NCBI RefSeq assembly: GCF_001641695.1
Contig: NZ_LSEF01000091.1
Location: 1-64,000 of the forward strand
DNA: 64,000 nt
Source: Bradyrhizobium neotropicale
GTDB lineage: Bacteria; Pseudomonadota; Alphaproteobacteria; Rhizobiales; Xanthobacteraceae
Direction of reading: 5' to 3'
Position 1 is the first letter of the stretch, and each line of letters opens with the position of its first letter. Under the pieces are notes generated by a model. The model made no database searches. It worked only from the letters and a program-made list of their open reading frames with translations, and had not been told where the DNA came from. Made by a program: the position numbers and the translations under genes. This document shows, one piece after another, positions 42,642 through 49,999 of the stretch.

Positions 42642-42965
42642 ATGTCGAGCACGGCCGACCTGCTGTTCAAGACGCTCGCCGACCCGACCCGGCGGGCGAT
42701 CTTCGAGCGGTTGTGCCGCGACGGGGAGCAGACGGTCGGGGCACTCACGGCCCGGTCCGGCGTTTCCCAGCCGGCGGTCTCAAAGCATCTCGGCGCGCTG
42801 AAGCTGGCCGGGCTCGTGCGCGACCGCCATGAGGGCCGCCAGACCCACTACAGCGCGCAGCCCGGCGCGTTGAATCCACTGATCGACTGGACCAGCCAGA
42901 TGGCCGGATTCTGGCAGAACCGGCTCGACGCGCTGGAAGATCTCCTGAAGAGGATGGACCAATGA
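42642..42965 (+). CDS. ArsR family wHTH repressor
   Basis: A 107-residue winged-helix regulator: LLFKTLADPTRRAIFERL at the start, recognition helix VSQPAVSKHLGALKLAGLV and wing RDRHEGRQTHYSA. No Cys metal-binding site is visible, as in non-metal ArsR proteins paired with AHSA1 domains. Two tandem palindromes overlap its promoter. Its TGA overlaps the next gene's ATG (ATGA). Confidence 0.92.
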   Translation: MSSTADLLFKTLADPTRRAIFERLCRDGEQTVGALTARSGVSQPAVSKHLGALKLAGLVRDRHEGRQTHYSAQPGALNPLIDWTSQMAGFWQNRLDALEDLLKRMDQ

Positions 42966-43393
42966 CAGAAGCTGCGACCGAAATGCGATCCGTGATCATC
43001 GAACGCGAGATGGCGTTTCCGCCGGAACGGGTCTGGCGCGCGCTGACGCAGCCGCATCTGATCGAGGAGTGGCTGATGAAGAACGACTTCAAGCCGGTCG
43101 TCGGTCACAAGTTCAACCTTCGCGGCGAGTGGGGTGGCGTGCTGGATTGCGAAGTTCTCACCATCGAGCCGCAAAGGAGCCTCGCCTACACCTGGAATTT
43201 CACGCATGAGGACGCAGCGTTCGATCTCAGAAGCGTCGTGACCTTCACGCTCACGCCGAAGGGCGCGGGGACCCATCTGCGCGTCGAGCAGGCCGGCTTC
43301 AGCCCGACCCAGAAGCAGGCTTATGGCGGCGCCCATGCCGGCTGGAAGCAGTTCTTCGCAAAGCTCGAGGAGGTGCTGGCACGGACGGAGTAA
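42962..43393 (+). CDS. AHSA1/SRPBCC-domain protein
   Basis: A 143-residue START/Bet v1-like fold protein of the AHSA1 type, with MAFPPERVWRALTQPHLIEEWL near the N-terminus, KFNLRGEWGGVLDCEVLTIEP and AHAGWKQFFAKLEEVL at the end. It starts by 4-base overlap with the ArsR gene, a widespread arsR-AHSA1 pair in which the SRPBCC protein probably binds a hydrophobic ligand. Ligand unknown. Confidence 0.9.
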   Translation: MTEAATEMRSVIIEREMAFPPERVWRALTQPHLIEEWLMKNDFKPVVGHKFNLRGEWGGVLDCEVLTIEPQRSLAYTWNFTHEDAAFDLRSVVTFTLTPKGAGTHLRVEQAGFSPTQKQAYGGAHAGWKQFFAKLEEVLARTE

Positions 43394-43439
43394 GCTCCAC
43401 CGCACAGCATCTTTCTCACCAACTTCAGAGGAGGTCCCA

Positions 43440-43661
43440 TTGACCTGGAATATGTGGATTCGACAGATCCATCGCTGGCTTTCGATTGCGTTCACGCTCG
43501 CGGTGATCGCGAACATCATCGCCATGACTCAACAGGTGCAGGCGCTCTGGGTCGGCCTCCTGGCGCTGGTGCCGCTGATCCTGCTGCTCGCGAGCGGCCT
43601 CTATCTCTTTGCGCTACCGTATGTGACCAGCCGACGCACGGCGGGTGAAACCAGCCGGTGA
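43440..43661 (+). CDS. Small two-helix membrane protein
   Basis: A 73-residue protein with two hydrophobic helices (about WLSIAFTLAVIANIIA and LLALVPLILLLASGLYLFAL). The likely start is TTG at 43440, 5 bases after GGAGG; the ATG at 43452 is 17 bases away from that site and less likely. In the ArsR/AHSA1 operon, 46 bases after the AHSA1 gene. Function unknown. Confidence 0.65.
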   Translation: MTWNMWIRQIHRWLSIAFTLAVIANIIAMTQQVQALWVGLLALVPLILLLASGLYLFALPYVTSRRTAGETSR

Positions 43662-43695
43662 GTTGGGCGAACGGGAAGTGGAGGCAAACGGGATC

Positions 43696-44178
43696 ATGAA
43701 GAAGGCCGCAACAGCCGTGAAGAAAACCAGCGCGCAGAAAACGGACGCAACCTCAGCCTCCCATTTGATCGACGCCAAAATCCAGGAGCTCGGCGACTGG
43801 CGCGGCAAGATGCTCGCCCGGCTCCGGGCCTTGATCCGGGAGGCCGATCCTGACGTCGTCGAGGAAGTGAAGTGGCGCGGCGTTCCGGTGTGGTCGCACG
43901 ACGGAATCATCTGCACGGGCGAGACCTACAAGGCCGCCGTGAAGATGACGTTCGCCAAGGGCGCCGCGCTGGAGGATCCCACGGGCCTCTTCAATTCCAG
44001 CCTCGAAGGGAATGTGCGGCGCGCCATCGATTTCCACGAGGGCGCGAAGATCGACGAAAAGGCGCTGAAGGCGCTCATTCGCGCCGCGGTGGCCCTGAAC
44101 ACGTCCAGGACCCCAGCCAAGACCAAAGCCAAGGCCAAAGACAAGACCAAAGCCAAATCCGTCAAGGCCTCGGCTTGA
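43696..44178 (+). CDS. DUF1801 protein with Lys-rich tail
   Basis: A 160-residue protein. The DUF1801 core (YdhG-like) includes IQELGDWRGKMLARLRALIREADPD, VEEVKWRGVPVWSHDGIIC and VKMTFAKGAALED. The last ~25 residues are a low-complexity Ala/Lys/Thr tail (PAKTKAKAKDKTKAK) resembling histone H1-like tails, so nucleic-acid contact is possible. The start at 43696 precedes an Ala/Lys-rich N-terminus. Probably the last gene of the ArsR unit. Confidence 0.8.
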   Translation: MKKAATAVKKTSAQKTDATSASHLIDAKIQELGDWRGKMLARLRALIREADPDVVEEVKWRGVPVWSHDGIICTGETYKAAVKMTFAKGAALEDPTGLFNSSLEGNVRRAIDFHEGAKIDEKALKALIRAAVALNTSRTPAKTKAKAKDKTKAKSVKASA

Positions 44179-44194
44179 GGCGCTTGCGGCGACC

Positions 44195-45730
44195 TCAGGC
44201 CGCCGCCGGCAGCGGTCGCGGGCTCACGACATATTCCCGCATGACCTTGTCGTTGGCATCGACCTCGATCAGCGAGACGTCATAGGTCCAGAGGTCGGCG
44301 AGATGCTGGAGCACCCGTTTGGCGTCGGTCTCGTTGAGCTGCGAGCCCTTGATGACGTGATGATGAAGGATCAACCGGCGATCGCCGGACAGATCGACGT
44401 CGACCACCTCGATATTGGCGTCGATGAAGCCGACATCATGCTGCCGCGCCAGCTCACGCCGGACCCGGCGGAAGCCACGTTCGTCGTGGATGGCATCGAC
44501 ACGAATGCCGGCGCGCTCCTCAGGGTCATCGTGCAGGTGGAACATGCGGAAGTGCCGCATCAGCTTGGGGCTCAGGAACTGGCCGATGAAGCTCTCGTCA
44601 CGGTAGTTGGCCCAGACGTCGCGCAGCACGCCCATCACATCGTTCTTGCCGGCGATGTCCGGGAACCATTCGCGGTCCTCGTCCTCCGGCCTGGTGACGA
44701 TGCGCTCGATGTCCTGCATCATGGCGAAGCCGAGCGCATAGGGGTTGAAGCCGGAGAAGCGCTGATCGTCGAATTCGGGCTGGAACACCACGTTGGTGTG
44801 CGATTGCAGGAATTCGAGGAAATTGCCGTCGGTGATGCGGCCCTGCCGGTGCAGCGTGCTCATGATGCGATAGTGGACGTAGGTCGCCGTCCCCTCGTTC
44901 ATCACCTTGGTCTGGCTCTGCGGGTAGAAATATTGCGCGATATGGCGGACGATGCGCAGCAGCTCGCGCTGCCACGGCGCCAGCCTTGGTGCGCTCTTCT
45001 CCAGGAAGTAGAGCAGGTTTTCCTGCGGCAGGCCGAGCAGCTTGCGCCGCCGTTCGATAGAGAGTGCAGACCGGCTCTTGGCCGCTCCCTTGGGCACGGT
45101 GCGCCAGAGGTCGTTGAAGACCTCCTCCTCGTGCTGGCGGCGCCGCCCTGCCCGCTTCTCCTCGGCGCGCAGGTCCAGCTTCTTCTTGCCCGGGTAGCGG
45201 TCGATGCCGTGCGACATCAGCGCATGCGCGGCATCCAGCGTGCGTTCGACCTCGACGCGGCCGAAGCGCTCCTCGCAGCTCGCCACATAGTTCTTGGCGA
45301 AGTCGAGATAATCCAGAATGCCCTCGGCGTCGGTCCACTGCTTGAACAGATAATTGTTCTTGAAGAAATGGTTGTGGCCGAAGGCCGCGTGCGCGATCAC
45401 CAGCGTCTGCATGGTCGCCGTGTTCTCCTCCATCAGGTAGGAGATGCAGGGCGAGGAGTTGATCACGATCTCATAGGCGAGCCCCATCAGGCCCTTGCGA
45501 TAGGAGGCCTCGTGGAACGCGAAGTGCTTGCCGAACGACCAGTGCTTGTAGAACAGCGGCATGCCCACCGACGAATAGGCGTCCAGCATCTGCTCGGCAG
45601 TGATGACCTCGATCTGGTTCGGATAGACGTCGAGCCCGAGATCCTTCGTCGCCACCTCCTCGCAGGCATCGTGAATGCGCTGCAGGGTGCGGAAGTCCCA
45701 ATCAGCGCCTTCGAACAAACGTTCCGTCAT
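44195..45730 (-). CDS. spoVR: SpoVR family protein
   Basis: A 511-residue SpoVR/YcgB homologue. Conserved blocks: YPNQIEVITAEQMLDAYSSVGMP, HWSFGKHFAFHEASYRKG, VINSSPCISYLMEEN, AHAAFGHNHFFKNNYLF and KVMNEGTATYVHYRIM. Its biochemical role is unknown. It is the third gene of prkA-yeaH-spoVR and overlaps yeaH (ATGA). The same trio is conserved in E. coli and many proteobacteria, where it responds to starvation and stress. Confidence 0.94.
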   Translation of the reverse strand: MTERLFEGADWDFRTLQRIHDACEEVATKDLGLDVYPNQIEVITAEQMLDAYSSVGMPLFYKHWSFGKHFAFHEASYRKGLMGLAYEIVINSSPCISYLMEENTATMQTLVIAHAAFGHNHFFKNNYLFKQWTDAEGILDYLDFAKNYVASCEERFGRVEVERTLDAAHALMSHGIDRYPGKKKLDLRAEEKRAGRRRQHEEEVFNDLWRTVPKGAAKSRSALSIERRRKLLGLPQENLLYFLEKSAPRLAPWQRELLRIVRHIAQYFYPQSQTKVMNEGTATYVHYRIMSTLHRQGRITDGNFLEFLQSHTNVVFQPEFDDQRFSGFNPYALGFAMMQDIERIVTRPEDEDREWFPDIAGKNDVMGVLRDVWANYRDESFIGQFLSPKLMRHFRMFHLHDDPEERAGIRVDAIHDERGFRRVRRELARQHDVGFIDANIEVVDVDLSGDRRLILHHHVIKGSQLNETDAKRVLQHLADLWTYDVSLIEVDANDKVMREYVVSPRPLPAAA

Positions 45731-47007
45731 GGAGCGGCCTTCTCCTGGGTTTCGCGGCGCTGGAACAGGTCGTGGAACACCGGAAAAATCTCGCTGCGCT
45801 CGCTGACCTTGCGCATCGACAGCGGCGCGCCGCTGTTGCGCAGGCGATCGTAGAGCGTCCAGAGCGAGGAGTCGGACAGATCGAAGGCGCTGCCGCCGGA
45901 CTCGCCGACCTCGAGATAGGCAAAGAACTGGCAGACCGGCAGGATCTTCTCCGTCAAGAGCATGCCGGCAAGCTCGCCGTCGGAATAGGAGTTGTCACCG
46001 TCGGAAGCCTGGGCCGCGTAGATGTTCCAGTCCGACGGATTGAAGCGCTCGCGCACGATGTCGCTCATGGCCTGGAGCGCGCTCGACACCAGCGTGCCGC
46101 CGGAGGCCGGACCGTAGAAGAAGGTCTGCTCGTCGACCTCCTCGGCGCGGTCGGTGTGGCGGATGAAGACGATCTCGACATGCTTGTAGCGGCGCTTCAG
46201 GAAGACGTAGAGCAGCATGTAGAAGCGCTTGGCGAGGTCCTTCATGTGCTCGGACATCGAGCCGGAGACGTCCATCAGGCAGAACATCACGGCCTGCGCG
46301 ACGGGCTTCGGCACCGTCTCGAAGCGGCGGTAGCGGATGTCGAGCGGATCGATGAAGGGAATGCGCTTGGATTTGGCCTTCAGCTTTTCGAACTCGGCGA
46401 CGAGCTCCGCGCGCTTCTCCTCATCGATGCATTCGGCGATCTGGGCCTCCAGCTCGTCCATCTCGCTCTTGCGCGGACGCCTGAGTGCGATGCGGCGTGC
46501 GAGCGCAAGCTGAACGGTTCGGCTGATCGAGATGTTGGCGGGCGAGCCCGAGGTGGTGTAGCCGGCGCGCTGGACGCCTTCGCTCTCGGTCTCCGCGATC
46601 TTGCGCTTGGCGAGATCGGGAAGCTCGAGGTCGTCGAGGAAAAGATCGACGAACTCGTCGCGGCTCAGCACGAAGCGGAAGGCGTCTTCGCTGTCGCCTT
46701 CGCCGGGACCGGAATCCTTGGCGCTGCCCTGGCCGGATCGAGGGAGGTAGTCGCCCTCGATGAACTTCTTGTTGCCGGGCAGCACCATGTCGCGCGTGCC
46801 GCCCTCGCGGCGGAAACGCGGCTCGTGCATGCCGTCCAGCGGGATCGAGACCTCACCACCCTCCAGGACGTCCTTGATGTCGCGTTCCTGCGAGGTCTTC
46901 TTGACGGCGCCCTGCACCAGCGATTTGGCCCGACGCAAGAACCGCTGACGGTTCTCAAGACTCTTGCCGCCTGGATTCAGGCGCCTGTCAATGATGTGAA
47001 TGGCCAC
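45727..47007 (-). CDS. yeaH: YeaH-type DUF444 protein with VWA-like domain
   Basis: A 426-residue protein of the DUF444/YeaH family. It starts MAIHIIDRRLNPGGKSLENRQRF. A basic N-terminal region is followed by a von Willebrand A-like domain with a MIDAS motif, FCLMDVSGSMSEHMKDLAK, near residue 240. It ends with SSLWTLYDRLRNSG and a C-terminal tail. It overlaps spoVR by 4 bases and lies 12 bases downstream of prkA. Probably a metal-dependent adaptor for the kinase. Confidence 0.93.
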   Translation of the reverse strand: MAIHIIDRRLNPGGKSLENRQRFLRRAKSLVQGAVKKTSQERDIKDVLEGGEVSIPLDGMHEPRFRREGGTRDMVLPGNKKFIEGDYLPRSGQGSAKDSGPGEGDSEDAFRFVLSRDEFVDLFLDDLELPDLAKRKIAETESEGVQRAGYTTSGSPANISISRTVQLALARRIALRRPRKSEMDELEAQIAECIDEEKRAELVAEFEKLKAKSKRIPFIDPLDIRYRRFETVPKPVAQAVMFCLMDVSGSMSEHMKDLAKRFYMLLYVFLKRRYKHVEIVFIRHTDRAEEVDEQTFFYGPASGGTLVSSALQAMSDIVRERFNPSDWNIYAAQASDGDNSYSDGELAGMLLTEKILPVCQFFAYLEVGESGGSAFDLSDSSLWTLYDRLRNSGAPLSMRKVSERSEIFPVFHDLFQRRETQEKAAP

Positions 47008-47019
47008 TTTCTCATCCGC

Positions 47020-48963
47020 CTAACCGGCTTGCTTCACACGCATGTACCATTCGACCAGCCGGCGAACCTGACGCTCGGTGTAGCCACGCTCCACCATGCG
47101 TGCGACGAACTCGCCGTGCTTCTTCTCCGTCTCGCCGTCCTTTTTCGATCCGAACGAGATGACCGGAAGCAGGTCCTCGACCTGGGAGAATATCCGCTTT
47201 TCGATCACGTCGCGAATCTTCTCGTAGGAGGTCCAGGTCGGATTTTTGCCGCTGTTCTGGGCCCTTGCCCGTAACGAGAACTTGACCACCTCGTTCCGGA
47301 AATCCTTCGGATTGGCGATGCCGGCCGGCTTCTCGATCTTGGTCAATTCCTGGTTCAACAGTTCGCGATCCAGCAGCTGGCCGGTGTCGGGATCCTTGAA
47401 GTCCTGATCCTCGATCCACGCATCTGCGTAGTCGACGTAACGGTCGAACAGGTTCTGGCCGTAGTCGGTGTAGGACTCCAGATAGGCCTTCTGGATCTCG
47501 TTGCCGATGAATTCGGCGTAGCGCGGCGCGAGTTCCGCCTTGATGAATTCGAGATAACGCTTCTCGGTCTCCTCCGGCAGCTGCTCGCGGCGGATCGCCT
47601 GTTCGAGCGCGTACATCAGGTGAACGGCGTCGGCAGCGACCTCCTGCGGATCGTGGTTGAAGGTCGCAGCCAGGATCTTGAAGGCGAAGCGTGTGGAGAC
47701 GCCGTCCATGCCCTCGTCGACGCCGGCGGCATCGCGATACTCCTGGACGCTGCGCGCCTTCGGATCGGACTCCTTCAGGCTTTCGCCGTCATAGACCCGC
47801 ATCTTGCCGAACAGGGTGGAGTTCTCGTGCCTGCGCAAACGCGACATCACCGAGAACCGCGCCATCGTCTCCAAGGTCGACGGCGCGCACGGCGCCGACG
47901 CCAGCTCGGAGCCTTGGATCAGCTTCTCGTAGATCTTCTGCTCTTCGGTGACCCGCAGCACGTACGGCACCTTGATGACGCAGACGCGATCGATGAAGGC
48001 TTCGTTGTTCTTGTTGGACTTGAAGCTCTGCCATTCAGCCTCGTTTGAATGCGCGAGGATGATGCCAGCGAAGGGAATCGCGCCGATATTTTCCGTGCCT
48101 ATATAGTTGCCCTCCTGCGTTGCCGTGAGTAACGGGTGCAGCATCTTGATCGGCGCCTTGAACATCTCGACGAATTCGAGAATGCCCTGGTTCGAGCGAT
48201 TGAGGCCGCCCGAATAGCTGTAGGCGTCAGGATCGTTCTGCGCGTAGGTCTCGAGCTTGCGGATGTCGACCTTGCCAACGAGGGATGAAATGTCCTGATT
48301 GTTTTCGTCACCGGGTTCGGTCTTCGAGACTGCAATCTGCCGCAACCGCGACGGCTGGATCTTGGCGACGCGGAACTGCGAGATGTCGCCGCCGAAGGCT
48401 TCGAGCCGCTTGAAGCACCACGGGCTCATCAGGCCGGTGAGGCGGCGGCGCGGAATACCGTATTTCTCTTCCAGGATCGGCCCGAGTTGATCGGGGTCGA
48501 ACAGGCTGAGCGGACTTTCGAACACCGGGCTCAACTCGTCGCCCGCCTTGAGCACGTAGATCGGCTGCACTTCCATCAGCGACTTGAGCCGCTCGGCGAG
48601 CGAGGACTTGCCGCCGCCGACCGGGCCGAGCAGATAGAGGATCTGCTTGCGCTCTTCGAGACCTTGCGCAGCATGGCGGAAGAAACCAACGATGCGCTCG
48701 ATCGTTTCCTCCATTCCGTAGAAGCCGGCGAAGGCCGGATAGGTGCGTATCGTACGATTCAAAAAGATACGGCCAAGGCGTGGGTCCTTGGCCGTATCGA
48801 TCGTCTGTGGTTCACCAATCGCAGCTAGTAGTCGTTCGGCCGCATTCGCGTATTTCATGGGATCGCTTCGACACGATTCCAGATATTCCGCCATCGACAT
48901 GTCGTGCTGGCTTCTCGCCTCGAACGACCGAGCGAAAGCGTTGAATAGAGAATCGTTGTACAT
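47020..48963 (-). CDS. prkA: PrkA serine protein kinase/AAA+ protein
   Basis: A 647-residue PrkA/YeaG homologue. The AAA+ domain has a Walker A (YLLGPVGGGKSSLAERL, near residue 110) and IGAIPFAGIILAHSNEAEW in the Walker B/sensor region. The C-terminal PrkA domain is distantly related to eukaryotic protein kinases. The ATG at 48963 has GGAGAGG upstream and gives the family N-terminus (residues SLFNAFARSFEAR...). First gene of the operon, with an EcfG-type promoter about 40-60 bases upstream. Confidence 0.95.
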   Translation of the reverse strand: MYNDSLFNAFARSFEARSQHDMSMAEYLESCRSDPMKYANAAERLLAAIGEPQTIDTAKDPRLGRIFLNRTIRTYPAFAGFYGMEETIERIVGFFRHAAQGLEERKQILYLLGPVGGGKSSLAERLKSLMEVQPIYVLKAGDELSPVFESPLSLFDPDQLGPILEEKYGIPRRRLTGLMSPWCFKRLEAFGGDISQFRVAKIQPSRLRQIAVSKTEPGDENNQDISSLVGKVDIRKLETYAQNDPDAYSYSGGLNRSNQGILEFVEMFKAPIKMLHPLLTATQEGNYIGTENIGAIPFAGIILAHSNEAEWQSFKSNKNNEAFIDRVCVIKVPYVLRVTEEQKIYEKLIQGSELASAPCAPSTLETMARFSVMSRLRRHENSTLFGKMRVYDGESLKESDPKARSVQEYRDAAGVDEGMDGVSTRFAFKILAATFNHDPQEVAADAVHLMYALEQAIRREQLPEETEKRYLEFIKAELAPRYAEFIGNEIQKAYLESYTDYGQNLFDRYVDYADAWIEDQDFKDPDTGQLLDRELLNQELTKIEKPAGIANPKDFRNEVVKFSLRARAQNSGKNPTWTSYEKIRDVIEKRIFSQVEDLLPVISFGSKKDGETEKKHGEFVARMVERGYTERQVRRLVEWYMRVKQAG

Positions 48964-48999
48964 GATCCCTCTCCGCATGAGTTCCGCTACACAAGCTGA

Positions 49000-49025
49000 A
49001 ACGAAAGCAGTTGCCGGACCGTTCC
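49000..49025 (-). promoter_or_regulatory. EcfG (general stress sigma factor) promoter of prkA
   Basis: Read on the minus strand: GGAAC (49025-49021), 17-base spacer, CGTT (49003-49000). This exactly matches the alphaproteobacterial EcfG consensus GGAAC-N16/17-CGTT. Transcription would begin about 7 bases further on, giving a ~30-base leader before the prkA ATG at 48963. Confidence 0.72.
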
Positions 49026-49999
49026 TCAACGCCCGTTTCGAATCAGCGTGAGCACATGACGATCATTGGACACCCTGGCCCCTTCTCCATGCAACGCACA
49101 ACGTAGGCATTCGGGTGGGTTACGAACAGGCACTTGCCTGTTATTTATGCGAATCTATACCTGTACTCGCTAATTTCCAGCAAATGTCGCCTCACCGCAA
49201 CATCCGGGCATTACCGGGGATCATTCATCCGGCACCGCAGCATAGAGGTCGACCAACGGCAGCTTTGTGACGCTCCTGCGGCGAAGCCATGCGCTCCACA
49301 ATTGCGCGCTCGCCGCAACGCGGCGCATGAATCGCTCGCAGCGTCGGCGCGCAGCTCTGTATCAAAATCGGTCGTCAGCGCTTCCGGGGCGATGACAAGA
49401 GCGTCAGCACAACCAGCTTGCGGCCGCGGCATTCCTCAGCCGAAACATCCGCGATCGAGTCCAAGAGCAGAAATTCATTGCCGATGCGGAGGTCGCCGAT
49501 GCCGTCCGCAAATCGACGGCGAGCCGCGCCGAGCGAGATGACCGCCACGTCTGCCGCGACAAGCAGCCGACGTCGGACGCACATGGTCGGACGCACATGG
49601 ACCGATTTTGAAATCGCACAAATCCATCCACGCCGGCCGCGCCGGCCAATTACGAACGGCCAGCGACAGTCGTCTGAATGCGCGCGGATACTTTACCCCA
49701 GCACGGTCGTTCGTGGCCGAGCCAACACGGCACGCCTCGCGGGCAAAGCCCCGCTGACGACACTCCGCTCAGCACCCGGCCGACGCTACGCAACAAGACT
49801 TCGACCGAACAATGCCGGCCAAGCACTTTTACGCAACCGAGCAACCCGTCCGGATCGCCATGATCTCAACGGAGTTTACCCAGAGTATGACACCCACACC
49901 CTTGATTGGTTCCCTCCCGGGAGCATGTGAGCTAGAGAATAGCGCGTCAGGACCGCCGCGGGAACCCCTCGCCCGCAGGCTTGGAGAGAAATAGACACC
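49026..49999. other. Large gap without a supported gene
   Basis: Nearly 1 kb between divergent prkA and tal-pgi. Around 49130-49200 base composition is visibly lower in G+C. Short ORFs exist (49375-49596 minus, 49418-49930 plus, and others) but none has a good ribosome-binding site or known domain; the 73-residue minus ORF is the least unlikely. The tal-pgi promoter and upstream sites must lie in the right half. Confidence 0.5.

Noticed and set aside
49375..49930. Short ORFs in the prkA/tal-pgi gap
   Set aside because: Overlapping frames on both strands, no start signals or domains. A small real gene cannot be excluded but is not supported.
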